From assembly GCA_900548345.1 (NCBI GenBank), contig URKA01000009.1, forward strand, positions 1 to 64,000: a DNA stretch of 64,000 nt. The letters run 5' to 3'. Under the pieces are notes generated by a model. It searched no databases. It was not told the DNA's origin and worked only from the letters and a program-made list of their open reading frames with translations. Both the position numbers and the translations under genes were made by a program. The stretch is from an uncultured Paraprevotella sp. Its GTDB lineage: Bacteria > Bacteroidota > Bacteroidia > Bacteroidales > Bacteroidaceae. Positions 35,241 to 44,646 of this stretch are shown here, in pieces; positions within the stretch are counted from its first letter, which is position 1; each line of letters opens with the position of its first letter.

Positions 35241-36707
35241 GTGAATGACGCTTTGATTTATAGCCTGGCTGGCATGTTTTATTTGTTTGTGGTGTTGCCG
35301 CAGATGCTTGTTGTCGTGTCTGAGAACCGACGTCCGGTGAAGACTGTGGCATGGTTGCTTGTGTTGTTCTGTCTGCCGATTTTCGGTTTGGTGATTTATT
35401 TCTTTTTCGGGAGCAACCGCAAACGCGAACATTTCGTGAGCCGTGCCTGTTCCATCCAGTTGGCACGTCGTTCCGCCGTGCGCTTTTATCAAGGAGGATT
35501 CCCTGAATTACCCGATGAATACGTTCATCTGATTAAACTGTTCCGCCGTCAGGGCGGGGCTTTCCCTTATGACGACAACAAAATATGTTTCTTCACGGAA
35601 GGACGGAAGATGCTGGAGTCGCTCTTGCGCGATATTGCCGCAGCCCGGCATCATATACATCTGGAGTTTTATATCATCGAGGATGATGAAATTGGCCGTC
35701 GGGTAAGGGATGCTCTGGTGGCAAAGGTGAAGGAAGGCGTGAGTGTGCGGTTCGTTTATGATGATGTAGGTTGTTGGAACGTGAAGTCGAAGTTCTTCCG
35801 GACAATGGAAGAGGCTGGCATACAGGTGGCATCCTTTCTGCCGGTACGCTTTCCGAAACTGACGAGCAAAGTAGACTTCCGCAACCATCGTAAGATAGTG
35901 GTCGTGGACGGTATCATCGGCTATGTCGGGGGAATGAATCTGGCCGAGCGTTATTTCTGCAACGGCCGGGACGGCGGAGTCTTCTGGCGCGATACGCATT
36001 GCCGGATTATGGGTAATGCCGTGGCCGGACTTCAACGGGCTTTTATGGGAGACTGGAACGTGGCGACCAAAGAGACCATTACGGAGCAGGTTTATTATCC
36101 GAAGGAAGAGGAGGGGAGAAAGATGGTGCTGGCCGATACCCATCCATACGCCAGCGACACAGCGCTGATTCAGATTGTGAGTTCCATGCCTACGACACCG
36201 TGGCCGGACATCATGCAGGGGATGGTGATGGCCTTGTTGAAGGCGCGCAAGTATTGTTATCTGCAAAGCCCGTATTTTATGCCGACCGAGGGGATGATGT
36301 TTGCCATGCAGACGGCGGCATTGGCCGGGGTGGACGTGCGCTTGATGATTCCGGAAAGAGCCGACAAACGTTTGTTGACATGGGCGTCGAAAGCGTATCT
36401 TGCCGATGCGATGCGTGCGGGAGTGCGCATCTATCTGTATCGTGCCGGTTTCCTGCATTCCAAGACGCTGGTTTGTGATGACATGTTGTCATCCTGTGGT
36501 TCTACGAATATCGATTTCCGTAGTTTCGAGCGTAATTTTGAGGTCAATGCCTTTGTATACGACCGTCGCGCGGCTCTTTTCATGAAAGACATGTTTCTGA
36601 AAGATCAGGCACATTGTCACCTGCTGAATGTGGAAAACTGGGAGAACCCAAGTCTGTGGCACCGGATGAGAGACTCCTTCATTCGTCTGCTGGCGCCTTT
36701 GCTTTGA
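35241..36707 (+). CDS. cls: Cardiolipin synthase
   Basis: Phospholipase-D-superfamily enzyme that makes cardiolipin from phosphatidylglycerol. Two N-terminal transmembrane helices (about 5-25 and 34-55) precede a catalytic part with two HKD motifs: HRKIVVVD (about residues 217-224) and HSKTLVCD (about 407-414). The length of 488 residues is normal for ClsA-type enzymes. Its last 29 nt overlap the 3' end of rsmD on the other strand. Confidence 0.93.
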   Translation: MNDALIYSLAGMFYLFVVLPQMLVVVSENRRPVKTVAWLLVLFCLPIFGLVIYFFFGSNRKREHFVSRACSIQLARRSAVRFYQGGFPELPDEYVHLIKLFRRQGGAFPYDDNKICFFTEGRKMLESLLRDIAAARHHIHLEFYIIEDDEIGRRVRDALVAKVKEGVSVRFVYDDVGCWNVKSKFFRTMEEAGIQVASFLPVRFPKLTSKVDFRNHRKIVVVDGIIGYVGGMNLAERYFCNGRDGGVFWRDTHCRIMGNAVAGLQRAFMGDWNVATKETITEQVYYPKEEEGRKMVLADTHPYASDTALIQIVSSMPTTPWPDIMQGMVMALLKARKYCYLQSPYFMPTEGMMFAMQTAALAGVDVRLMIPERADKRLLTWASKAYLADAMRAGVRIYLYRAGFLHSKTLVCDDMLSSCGSTNIDFRSFERNFEVNAFVYDRRAALFMKDMFLKDQAHCHLLNVENWENPSLWHRMRDSFIRLLAPLL

Positions 36708-37233
36708 AAAAAGAGAAGTTTACGCTGCCGTACGACCTGTGCTCCACAAAACATTCGTGCGTGGTGAATACGTTTGTCTTTCCATGTTCCAATACGAACA
36801 GACCGTTGTCTTTCAGTAACCTGTGCGAAAGGACCATATCCGGCAGTTTCTCCAACTCCTTTAGTGCATAAGGGGGGTCGGCGAAGATAAAATCAAACTG
36901 TTCGTTGCACTTGTCCAGATAGCGGAACGCGTCTGTGCGCAACGGGAAGCAATTGTCTGCCTTCAACGTGTCGAGGATGTGGGTGATGAAAGCAAAATGC
37001 TGCGGGTCGCGTTCAATGGAGACTACTCTCTCGCAACCTCTTGAAAGCAGTTCGATGGTGATGCTTCCGGTTCCGGCAAACAGGTCGAGGGCAGTCGGGC
37101 CATCCTCGAAATCCATGTATCCGTTCAGTACGTTAAAAAGGTTTTCTTTGGCGAAATCCGTTGTCGGGCGTGCCTTGAAACTTCGCGGGATGTCGAAGTG
37201 CCGTCCTTTGTATTTTCCGGTAATGACTCTCAT
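36679..37233 (-). CDS. rsmD: 16S rRNA (guanine-966-N2)-methyltransferase
   Basis: SAM-dependent methyltransferase acting on G966 of 16S rRNA. The 184-residue protein begins MRVITGKYKGRHFDIP and has ALDLFAGTGSITIELLSRG (SAM site) and the catalytic FADPPY motif. I start at 37233, since the ten upstream codons lack family support. It follows the DUF3822 gene by 13 nt and converges with cls with a 29-nt overlap. Confidence 0.93.
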   Translation of the reverse strand: MRVITGKYKGRHFDIPRSFKARPTTDFAKENLFNVLNGYMDFEDGPTALDLFAGTGSITIELLSRGCERVVSIERDPQHFAFITHILDTLKADNCFPLRTDAFRYLDKCNEQFDFIFADPPYALKELEKLPDMVLSHRLLKDNGLFVLEHGKTNVFTTHECFVEHRSYGSVNFSFFKAKAPADE

Positions 37234-37246
37234 CGTGGCGTGATTT

Positions 37247-38062
37247 TTAAATGACGTTGACAAGTAGTGTGAGCAAATCGAAAGGAACCTGCGGATTCCG
37301 TGCCGACGCGTAACGTCGGTAGATGTCGGCTGAGGTGAGCGGTTTCACCTGGTGCAGATATTTGCCGAGAGTTTGTGTGCACTCGTTCTTGATGCTGTTT
37401 TCGCCCAGAAGGATACATTCTCCTTCGCGTGTGTCCATAGCCAAATGTTTCCATACGGAGAGTATGAAATAGGTCGCATTGTCGGAATGGTCGGCCGGAA
37501 AGGAATTGGCATAATGCAACTTCTGTTCCTTATAGCCGAACACAAGCATTTCCTGTTCATGGAAATACACATATAGGCGCTGTTTGTCTTTTGTGTCGAA
37601 GGTGAGCATCTTTTCGAGCAGCATGGTGTCGGCATGGTAGAAGCGTATGCCGGGGAAACGCCGGCACAGCATCTGTTCCAGTTCCTTGTCCACGGAAAAA
37701 ATCTTGGCGATTTCCAGATGAGGCAGAATGTTATAGTAAATCTTGCCGACTTGTTTTTGTGCAAATGTCAGTCTGAAGAGTGTGTTAGCCTCTTCTTTCT
37801 TGAATGCCTCCAACGGAATCTGTATGGAGGGTCCGGTAATCAGGCAGTATATGCCCAAGTAACTTTTCCTTCCCGTCAGGGTCGACTGTGCCAGTGCTTT
37901 TTCCAGTGTTTCGGCGTGGCTTTCTCCGTTTTGGTAATGATAAGTCTCGGTCTTTATAGCTTCGGCTTCTGTCGGGCTGTAGCTATAAAAAGAAAATCCA
38001 TCCGCGTGCAAGCGGATGGATAGACTGTATGTTTTTTGTTGATTATTCCCAGTTGCCTGCAT
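37247..38062 (-). CDS. DUF3822 family protein
   Basis: A 271-residue cytoplasmic protein of the Bacteroidota DUF3822 family, which has an actin/hexokinase-like ATPase look (YLGIYCLITGPSIQIP; LVFGYKEQKLHYANSF). It is typically adjacent to rsmD, as here. I start at 38062, overlapping the upstream gene by 20 nt; a longer frame would overlap more. Function is not known. Confidence 0.8.
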   Translation of the reverse strand: MQATGNNQQKTYSLSIRLHADGFSFYSYSPTEAEAIKTETYHYQNGESHAETLEKALAQSTLTGRKSYLGIYCLITGPSIQIPLEAFKKEEANTLFRLTFAQKQVGKIYYNILPHLEIAKIFSVDKELEQMLCRRFPGIRFYHADTMLLEKMLTFDTKDKQRLYVYFHEQEMLVFGYKEQKLHYANSFPADHSDNATYFILSVWKHLAMDTREGECILLGENSIKNECTQTLGKYLHQVKPLTSADIYRRYASARNPQVPFDLLTLLVNVI

Positions 38063-38717
38063 TGTTGTTCGGGGATGTGATGTCTCCAATCTTCAATCCG
38101 GGGTAGCGTCCCTGTTTTTCAGCCATGTCGGTCAGGTTGTATATCTCACGTTCGTTCATTCCTTTCAGATAAGAGGAATATGGAGCGCGGCATTCCATGA
38201 CATTCTGTGTCACGCCAGAACGGCCCACGTGGATGGTCTTTTCCAGTTCAAATTTCTCACCGTTGCTGTAGGGGATGTATTGGATGGAATCGGCCACGAA
38301 GTCTTTGCCGAGCAATGTGTCGGCCAATGCCACCCATGTGGTGTCGCGGCGGAAGTTCTGCAGTCCGTTGGCTGCGATGGCAGCCGCATCTCCGCTTTTC
38401 ACGATGGCGGAAGCCTTGGCTTCTGTCAAGCCCTTGGCCATTTGGTCGTCGCTCAGTTCGCCCACCTTGCTAATCATAGGTATACGTCCGTTTTTGATAA
38501 AGTCAATCATGACATGGAATGAGTCGCAGAACTCACCCTGATGCTGCTGGCGGTATTGTTCCTCTATGTTCTTGATAAGAATCAGACGCTCTTTTACCGC
38601 AGCCTCGCGTATGCTCTTTTCTTCGTTGAAATGGATGGGGGCCATGATGCTTTCATAGCACAACCATAGCAGGACTGCCGCACAGACGCCCAAAATACAA
38701 TTAATAACGATTTTCAT
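38043..38717 (-). CDS. Single-pass membrane protein, function unknown
   Basis: A 224-residue protein with one N-terminal hydrophobic helix (about 3-23) and a soluble region with a helical part (KSIREAAVKERLILIKNIEEQYRQ split across about 35-60) followed by mixed structure ending in Asn-rich sequence. It appears to be a conserved Bacteroidales gene in the DUF3822-rsmD operon; I cannot assign a function. A -7 element lies 36 nt upstream. Confidence 0.7.
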   Translation of the reverse strand: MKIVINCILGVCAAVLLWLCYESIMAPIHFNEEKSIREAAVKERLILIKNIEEQYRQQHQGEFCDSFHVMIDFIKNGRIPMISKVGELSDDQMAKGLTEAKASAIVKSGDAAAIAANGLQNFRRDTTWVALADTLLGKDFVADSIQYIPYSNGEKFELEKTIHVGRSGVTQNVMECRAPYSSYLKGMNEREIYNLTDMAEKQGRYPGLKIGDITSPNNNAGNWE

Positions 38718-38753
38718 GATACTTTATAATTTTTATTTGTTACATTCGCATCG

Positions 38754-38761
38754 CAAAAATA
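38754..38761 (-). promoter_or_regulatory. -7 element of the 38043-rsmD operon
   Basis: TATTTTTG on the minus strand, 36 nt before the first gene of the operon. Confidence 0.45.
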
Positions 38762-38813
38762 AGATAAATAAATTTAATATCCGACTTTTCGGCGAAAATT
38801 TTATCCGGCTTTT

Positions 38814-40247
38814 ATGATTAATAAGGAATTGGCGGCTTTTATCGAGAGCAAATGTTTGTTTTCGGTCACGGACGGGCAGAAGGAAGTCATTGCCACGTTG
38901 GCCGATTTCCTGACCGCAGAGGGCGGCGCTGACAAGGTGTGCTTGTTGCGCGGCTATGCCGGTACGGGTAAGACCTCGGTGCTTGCCGCACTTGTGCGGG
39001 CGATGAAGGAACTGCATCGCGGGGTGGTACTGATGGCTCCTACGGGACGTGCCGCAAAGGTCTTTTCGCTCAAGGCCGGCAGCCCGGCATCCACCATTCA
39101 TAAGCGGATTTACAGGCAGAAGGCCTTTGACGGGAGCGATACCTCATTCGCGCAGAATGTGAACCTCATGAAGCACGCGTTGTTCGTTGTGGACGAGGCT
39201 TCCATGATTTCCGGCATGTACGGCAACGGCGGAATGTTCGGTACCGGTTGCCTGCTCGACGACTTGATGCACTTTGTGTATTCGGGTGAGGGGTGCCGTC
39301 TGTTGCTTTCCGGTGATGCGGCCCAGTTGCCACCCGTAGGCGAGGAGTTGAGTCCGGCTATGTCGGCTGACGTGCTGAAAGGTTACGGGCTTCGTGTGTG
39401 GGACGTGGAACTGACGCAGGTGGTGCGCCAGCACGATGAGAGTGGCATTCTGTGGAATGCCACACGACTGCGTCGTATCATTACGGCGGCCGAATACACG
39501 GGTCTTCCGCAGATTCGCATCGGGGGATTTCCCGATGTGCGCCGCATTTCCGGTGAGGAATTGATTGAGGCCCTTGAAGCCTGCTACTATCAGGTGGGGA
39601 CGGACCAGACCATCGTGTTGACGCGCTCCAACAAGCGGGCCAATATATATAATAATGGTATCCGTGCGCGTGTTTTGGGACGGGAGGAGGAGCTGACATC
39701 AGGCGATCGCCTGTTGGTGGTGCGCAACAATTATTATAAGATGGAAGGGCAGAAGTGCGGAAACTTCGATTTTGTGGCCAATGGCGACGTGGCCGTGGTA
39801 TGCCGTTATCGCCGCGAGCGTAGCCTGTACGGTTTCCGCTTTGCGGATGTACTCTTGCGTTTCCCTGACTATGACGATTGCGAGATGGAGATGACCGTGC
39901 TGCTTGATACCTTGCAGAGCGAGGCACCGGCCTTGACGCGTGAGCAGAACGATGCGCTTTTCCATGCGGTGGAAGAGGATTATGCCGATGTGACCGTGAA
40001 GCGGGAGCGGATGAAGAAAATCAAGAATGACCCTTATTTCAATGCCTTGCAGGTGAAATATGCTTATGCCTTAACATGTCATAAGGCTCAAGGCGGGCAA
40101 TGGCAAAAGGTTTTTGTGGACCAGGGATATATGACGGAAGATATGCTTACTCCCGATTATTTCCGTTGGCTGTATACAGCCTTCACTCGTGCTACGGACA
40201 CGCTTTATTTAGTGAACTGGCCGGAAATGCAGATGGAGAAGGCGTGA
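38814..40247 (+). CDS. RecD-like ATP-dependent DNA helicase
   Basis: A 477-residue superfamily 1 helicase. Motifs in order: Walker A GYAGTGKTSVLAAL (about 46-59), motif Ia LMAPTGRAAKVF, Walker B FVVDEASMI, motif III LLLSGDAAQLPP, motif IV/V region, and motif VI in YALTCHKAQGGQWQKVFVD (UvrD_C_2 domain). It lacks the long N-terminal part of full RecD2 and resembles the short exodeoxyribonuclease V-like helicases of Bacteroidota. Divergent from the DUF3822 operon. Role in DNA repair or recombination is inferred from family. Confidence 0.85.
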   Translation: MINKELAAFIESKCLFSVTDGQKEVIATLADFLTAEGGADKVCLLRGYAGTGKTSVLAALVRAMKELHRGVVLMAPTGRAAKVFSLKAGSPASTIHKRIYRQKAFDGSDTSFAQNVNLMKHALFVVDEASMISGMYGNGGMFGTGCLLDDLMHFVYSGEGCRLLLSGDAAQLPPVGEELSPAMSADVLKGYGLRVWDVELTQVVRQHDESGILWNATRLRRIITAAEYTGLPQIRIGGFPDVRRISGEELIEALEACYYQVGTDQTIVLTRSNKRANIYNNGIRARVLGREEELTSGDRLLVVRNNYYKMEGQKCGNFDFVANGDVAVVCRYRRERSLYGFRFADVLLRFPDYDDCEMEMTVLLDTLQSEAPALTREQNDALFHAVEEDYADVTVKRERMKKIKNDPYFNALQVKYAYALTCHKAQGGQWQKVFVDQGYMTEDMLTPDYFRWLYTAFTRATDTLYLVNWPEMQMEKA

Positions 40248-40792
40248 AAACAGGTATCCACTATCATGCAGACAGATTATTCAGGGATTTTGGCCTAAAT
40301 AATCAGGGGGTAGAATCACTTTGGTTTTAGGGGCATCTTACACTGAATAGTCCTTGTTTACGGTTCACTTCTTTAAGTCCAATTGTCTCTTTCGTGTATA
40401 TACCTACTTATTAATATGTTTGATGCGTCATTAAGCAATAAATAACGTTGCAATATTTGCGATGATTTGAGCGGGGATACGTCTGAGTACATTGACCTGT
40501 GTCTGTATTGTCGGATTAAATTAGGGATTGCACATTTATAAGTATAGACACTATTCATGGTTTCGGGGATGTCAATATAATGCTATATGATGTCGATATT
40601 TTATTATTGTTTTTAACGGTAAACGAGCGATATTTGCATTATTCGATGAAACGGAAGGTGTTTCTGCCGGAATAATTGGCAGGTCAGTGCATTCACCTTT
40701 CTATCGGATGTTGATTATATCGCTGATAAACCGGTTGGCTGGATTAAGTATGCACTGGGATAATCCCGCCAATAGACAAAAACAGACATGTT
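40248..40792. other. Long intergenic region before the GH95 operon
   Basis: No coding frame is convincing here. An 11-bp imperfect hairpin (40275-40304, GATTATTCAGG/CCTAAATAATC) follows the helicase gene. A candidate promoter lies at 40606-40636, leaving a long leader of about 150 nt before the GH95 start; such leaders are common for regulated polysaccharide-use genes. I see nothing else. Confidence 0.5.
40606..40636 (+). promoter_or_regulatory. Candidate promoter of the GH95-GH43-GH43 operon
   Basis: ATTG (40606-40609), 19 nt, GATATTTG (40629-40636; 7 of 8 matches to TAnnTTTG). Confidence 0.35.
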
Positions 40793-43234
40793 ATGAACAA
40801 GATTAAAGCAAATGGCCGATTTGCATGTGTGGCCATGTTGTATTGTTGCAGCCTTTTTACTGTGACGACAAATGCACAATCTCCTGTGGCGAATAACACG
40901 TTACAACTTACTTATGACAGCCCTGCCCAGTTTTTTGAAGAGTCGCTCGTCATAGGTAACGGACGTTTGGGGGGCATCGTGTATGGTGGGACGCACAAGG
41001 AACGCATATCTCTTAACGACATAACGCTTTGGACGGGTGAGCCTGATAAACAGGTCTTCGCGCCGGATGCTCATAAGGCCATTCCTGATATACGTGCGGC
41101 TCTTGACAGGGAGGACTATCGTGCGGCGGACAAACTGCAATATAAGGTGCAAGGGCATTACAGCGAGAATTATCAGCCGCTTGGCACCCTTGTCATAGAC
41201 TATCTTGACCGTAGCGGAGAAATTACGGACTACCGGCGCTGGCTTGACATCAGTGATGCTACCGCTGCCACAAGATATAAGGTAGACGGAAAGGCATTTG
41301 CAAGCGATTACTTTGCTTCCGCGCCGGATTCGGTGATTGTGATACGGCTGAAAACAGATGACAGTAAAGGCATAAGGGCGATACTGACATTGAACTCGCT
41401 ATTGCCGCATATTTCTTCTGCTGCAGGTAATGAGATTTCCATGGAGGGGTATGCGGCTTACCACTCTGTGCCGGTATACCGTCAGAATGGAAACAGTCAC
41501 CAGTACGATCCAGAGAGAGGTATACATTTCAATACGATTGTACGCGTAGTGGCCGCCGACGGGCAAATCAAGTCCTTTCCCACCGGCGAGGTGAAAATTG
41601 ACGGCAGTAGTGAGGTGATGATATTGGTGGCCAATGCCACGAGCTTCAATGGTTTCGACAAGAATCCTGTCAGCGAAGGACTCGATTATAAGAGTATTGT
41701 AAGACACCGGATGAATGCAGCCGGAAACAAGGCGTTTGCAGCGCTTCGCGATGCACATGTTGCAGACTACAAGTCGTTTTTCGACCGTGTGGAATTGTCA
41801 TTGGGTAAGACGGATGCCTCTATTGCCTCCAAACCCACCGACAAACAGTTGCGTGATTATACGGAGCACAACCAGCATAATCCTGAACTTGAAGCCTTGT
41901 ATTTCCAATATGGACGCTATCTTCTCATCTCCAGTTCGCGTACTCCGGGAGTTCCGGCCAATCTGCAAGGATTATGGAACGAAAAGTTGCTGCCGCCCTG
42001 GAGTTGCAACTATACGATGAACATCAACCTGGAAGAGAACTATTGGCCGGCAGAGGTTACCAACCTTACGGAAATGCACATGCCGTTGATGGGTTTTATT
42101 AAGAATCTTAGCATGACCGGTCAGGCCACGGCAAAGGCGTATTATGGGGTGGAGAAAGGCTGGTGTGTGGCACATAACAGCGATATGTGGGCGATGTCAT
42201 GCCCTGTCGGCCTGCATAACGGCCATCCTTCATGGGCTTGCTGGAACATGGGCGGAGCCTGGGTGGCCACGCATATATGGGAACATTATCTTTTTACGCA
42301 AGACAAGGATTTCCTACGGGAATATTATCCGATGCTTAAAGGTGCGGCCGAATTCTGTATGAACTGGATGATAGAGAAAAACGGATATCTGTTGACCTCA
42401 CCCGGAACCTCGCCGGAGAATATTTATCTTACGCCCGACGGATATGCCGGTGCCACGCTGTACGGAAGCACTGCCGACCTTGCCATGAGCCGAGAGTGTA
42501 TTATGGACGCCCGTGAGGCTGCCCGTGTGCTTGATGCGGACAAGGATTTCGTGAAACAGGCCGACCGTACGCTGAAACGTATGTGGCCATATCATATCGG
42601 TAAGAATGGCAATCTGCAGGAATGGTATCACGACTGGAACGACAAAGACCCGCGGCACCGCCACCAGTCGCATCTGTTCGGCCTTTTTCCCGGCCACCAC
42701 ATCACTCCGGCGGAAACACCGGATTTGGCCGGTGCATGCTCGCGTTCTTTGGAAATCAAAGGAGACAACACGACTGGCTGGAGCACAGGATGGCGTGTGA
42801 ACCTGTATGCACGGCTGCGTGACAGTAAGAATGCGTACCATATCTACCGCAGACTGTTGCGCTATATCAGTCCCGATGATTATAAAGGCAATGACGCGCA
42901 GCGTGGAGGTGGTACCTATCCCAATCTGCTCGATGCCCACTCTCCGTTCCAGATAGACGGCAATTTCGGAGGGTGTGCCGGAGTGGCGGAAATGCTGATG
43001 CAGTCCACAGCCGGTACCATTACGCTGTTGCCGGCTCTTCCCGATGAGTGGAAGGACGGTCATGTGCGCGGCATCTGTGCACGGGGCGGTTTTGTGGTGG
43101 ATATGGAATGGCGCGACGGACGTGTGACTTCATTACATGTCACATCAAGAAACGGTGGAAAGACAACATTGTACTTCAACGGTCAGAAGCGCACCGTGAG
43201 TCTGAAATCGGGAGAGAAAAGACAGATACTATAA
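40793..43234 (+). CDS. Secreted glycoside hydrolase family 95 (alpha-L-fucosidase type)
   Basis: An 813-residue inverting glycosidase, expected to remove alpha-1,2-L-fucose (or alpha-L-galactose) from plant or host glycans. A signal peptide (about 1-29) precedes an N-terminal beta-sandwich (FFEESLVIGNGRLGG, RISLNDITLWTGEP) and an (alpha/alpha)6 barrel. Catalytic-region motifs are present: the Asn pair in NYTMNINLEENYW, the acid Glu in TSPGTSPENIYL, and the Asp in FQIDGNFGG. It is first of three closely spaced carbohydrate genes, with a 12-nt gap to the next, indicating one operon aimed at a fucosylated hemicellulose such as xyloglucan; that target is inference. Confidence 0.92.
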   Translation: MNKIKANGRFACVAMLYCCSLFTVTTNAQSPVANNTLQLTYDSPAQFFEESLVIGNGRLGGIVYGGTHKERISLNDITLWTGEPDKQVFAPDAHKAIPDIRAALDREDYRAADKLQYKVQGHYSENYQPLGTLVIDYLDRSGEITDYRRWLDISDATAATRYKVDGKAFASDYFASAPDSVIVIRLKTDDSKGIRAILTLNSLLPHISSAAGNEISMEGYAAYHSVPVYRQNGNSHQYDPERGIHFNTIVRVVAADGQIKSFPTGEVKIDGSSEVMILVANATSFNGFDKNPVSEGLDYKSIVRHRMNAAGNKAFAALRDAHVADYKSFFDRVELSLGKTDASIASKPTDKQLRDYTEHNQHNPELEALYFQYGRYLLISSSRTPGVPANLQGLWNEKLLPPWSCNYTMNINLEENYWPAEVTNLTEMHMPLMGFIKNLSMTGQATAKAYYGVEKGWCVAHNSDMWAMSCPVGLHNGHPSWACWNMGGAWVATHIWEHYLFTQDKDFLREYYPMLKGAAEFCMNWMIEKNGYLLTSPGTSPENIYLTPDGYAGATLYGSTADLAMSRECIMDAREAARVLDADKDFVKQADRTLKRMWPYHIGKNGNLQEWYHDWNDKDPRHRHQSHLFGLFPGHHITPAETPDLAGACSRSLEIKGDNTTGWSTGWRVNLYARLRDSKNAYHIYRRLLRYISPDDYKGNDAQRGGGTYPNLLDAHSPFQIDGNFGGCAGVAEMLMQSTAGTITLLPALPDEWKDGHVRGICARGGFVVDMEWRDGRVTSLHVTSRNGGKTTLYFNGQKRTVSLKSGEKRQIL

Positions 43235-43246
43235 AATAGATGAATC

Positions 43247-44629
43247 ATGAGTAAGAAGATATTTTCATTATGGGCGGTTTTATTGCTGTGTGCCGGTAAG
43301 ACAGCCGCACAGCCGCATAATCCGTTCGGTAACGCACTGATACCGGACATGGTGGCTGATGCCAGCATCCAGGAGATTGACGGCGTGTTTTATTGCTATG
43401 CTACTACGGACGGTTACGGACGCGGACTTGCCACGTCCGGTCCGCCGGTGGTGTGGAAATCAAAGGACTTTGTGAATTGGCACTTTGACGGCATATATTT
43501 TCCTTCTGCGGCCGACCAGAAATATTGGGCCCCCAGTAAGGCCGTAGCGGCAAACGGCAAGTATTATATCTATCCTACCATTAACGGTTATATGTATCCG
43601 GCGGTTGCCGATGCGCCGGAAGGTCCGTTCCGGTTGGCAAGGGGCAAGGATGAGTTTACCTTGCCGTACAATGCGGAGGCTACATTGTTGCAGACCAAGG
43701 ACCCCGGAGGTATTGATACGGAAGTGTTCATTGACGATGACGGTCAGGCATACGCCTTTTGGGGAAGGCGTCATGTGGCTAAGCTGAATAAGGATATGAT
43801 GACTCTTGACTCCATACAGACCATAACAACCCCGCACAAGGAATATTCGGAAGGACCTATATTTTTCAAGCGTAAGGGGATATATTATTATCTGTATACC
43901 ATTGGTGGCGACGAGAAGTATCAATATGCCTATATCATGAGCCGTGTCTCCCCGTTAGGCCCGTTCGAGTTTCCCCAGGACGACATCATTACCACGACCG
44001 ATTATGAACGCGGCGTGTTTGGACCGGGGCATGGCTGTGTGTTTAATCTCGAAGGAACCGACAACTATTATATGGCTTATCTGGAGTTCGGTCGTCGTAG
44101 TACCAATCGCCAGACTTACGTCAATAAATTGGAATTCAATGCCGACGGAACCATACGGCCGGTATCTCTTACCTTGGATGGAGTGGGCGCCTTGCATAAA
44201 GTCAAGCGTCGTGCCACCCTTGTTCCGGATACGGTTTATGCTTCCAGCGTATGTGAATCGCTTTACATAAAACCGATGAAGGATGAGCGTTGCCAGCGTA
44301 CGGAATATTTCATCCCCTCATTTGCTTTTGATAAGGCGAATGGTTCGAGGTGGATGGCTGCGGATACGGACAAGACCCCGTGGATAACGGTTGATTTGGG
44401 CCGTAAAAGAAAGGTCCGGAGCAGTGAAGTCTATTTTGTGCGACCCACAGCCGGGCATGCTTATATACTGGAAGGTTCAGACGACGGCAAGATATGGCAT
44501 AGGTGTGGTGGCTGTGACACAAAGGAGATAAAGTCTCCGCATACGGATGACGTGAACGGCCGGTATCGTTACCTCAGGGTGAGCATCACAGAGGGTGTGG
44601 CCGGTGTATGGGAATGGAATATCTATTGA
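43247..44629 (+). CDS. Secreted GH43 with C-terminal discoidin/F5-8C-like domain
   Basis: A 460-residue protein with signal peptide (about 1-20). The GH43 propeller (about 25-315) shows MVADASIQEIDGVFYCYAT (catalytic Asp position), YWAPSKAVAANGKYYIYPT, DPGGIDTEVFIDDDG and SEGPIFFKRKGIYYYLYT (Glu, probable proton donor). The last 130 residues (FAFDKANGSRWMAAD...WITVDLG...YILEGSDDGKIWH) look like a galactose-binding-like F5/8 type C domain, often a carbohydrate-binding module. It lies 12 nt after GH95 and 17 nt before a second GH43. Confidence 0.88.
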   Translation: MSKKIFSLWAVLLLCAGKTAAQPHNPFGNALIPDMVADASIQEIDGVFYCYATTDGYGRGLATSGPPVVWKSKDFVNWHFDGIYFPSAADQKYWAPSKAVAANGKYYIYPTINGYMYPAVADAPEGPFRLARGKDEFTLPYNAEATLLQTKDPGGIDTEVFIDDDGQAYAFWGRRHVAKLNKDMMTLDSIQTITTPHKEYSEGPIFFKRKGIYYYLYTIGGDEKYQYAYIMSRVSPLGPFEFPQDDIITTTDYERGVFGPGHGCVFNLEGTDNYYMAYLEFGRRSTNRQTYVNKLEFNADGTIRPVSLTLDGVGALHKVKRRATLVPDTVYASSVCESLYIKPMKDERCQRTEYFIPSFAFDKANGSRWMAADTDKTPWITVDLGRKRKVRSSEVYFVRPTAGHAYILEGSDDGKIWHRCGGCDTKEIKSPHTDDVNGRYRYLRVSITEGVAGVWEWNIY

Positions 44630-44646
44630 TTTAAAGAATAAGCAAG

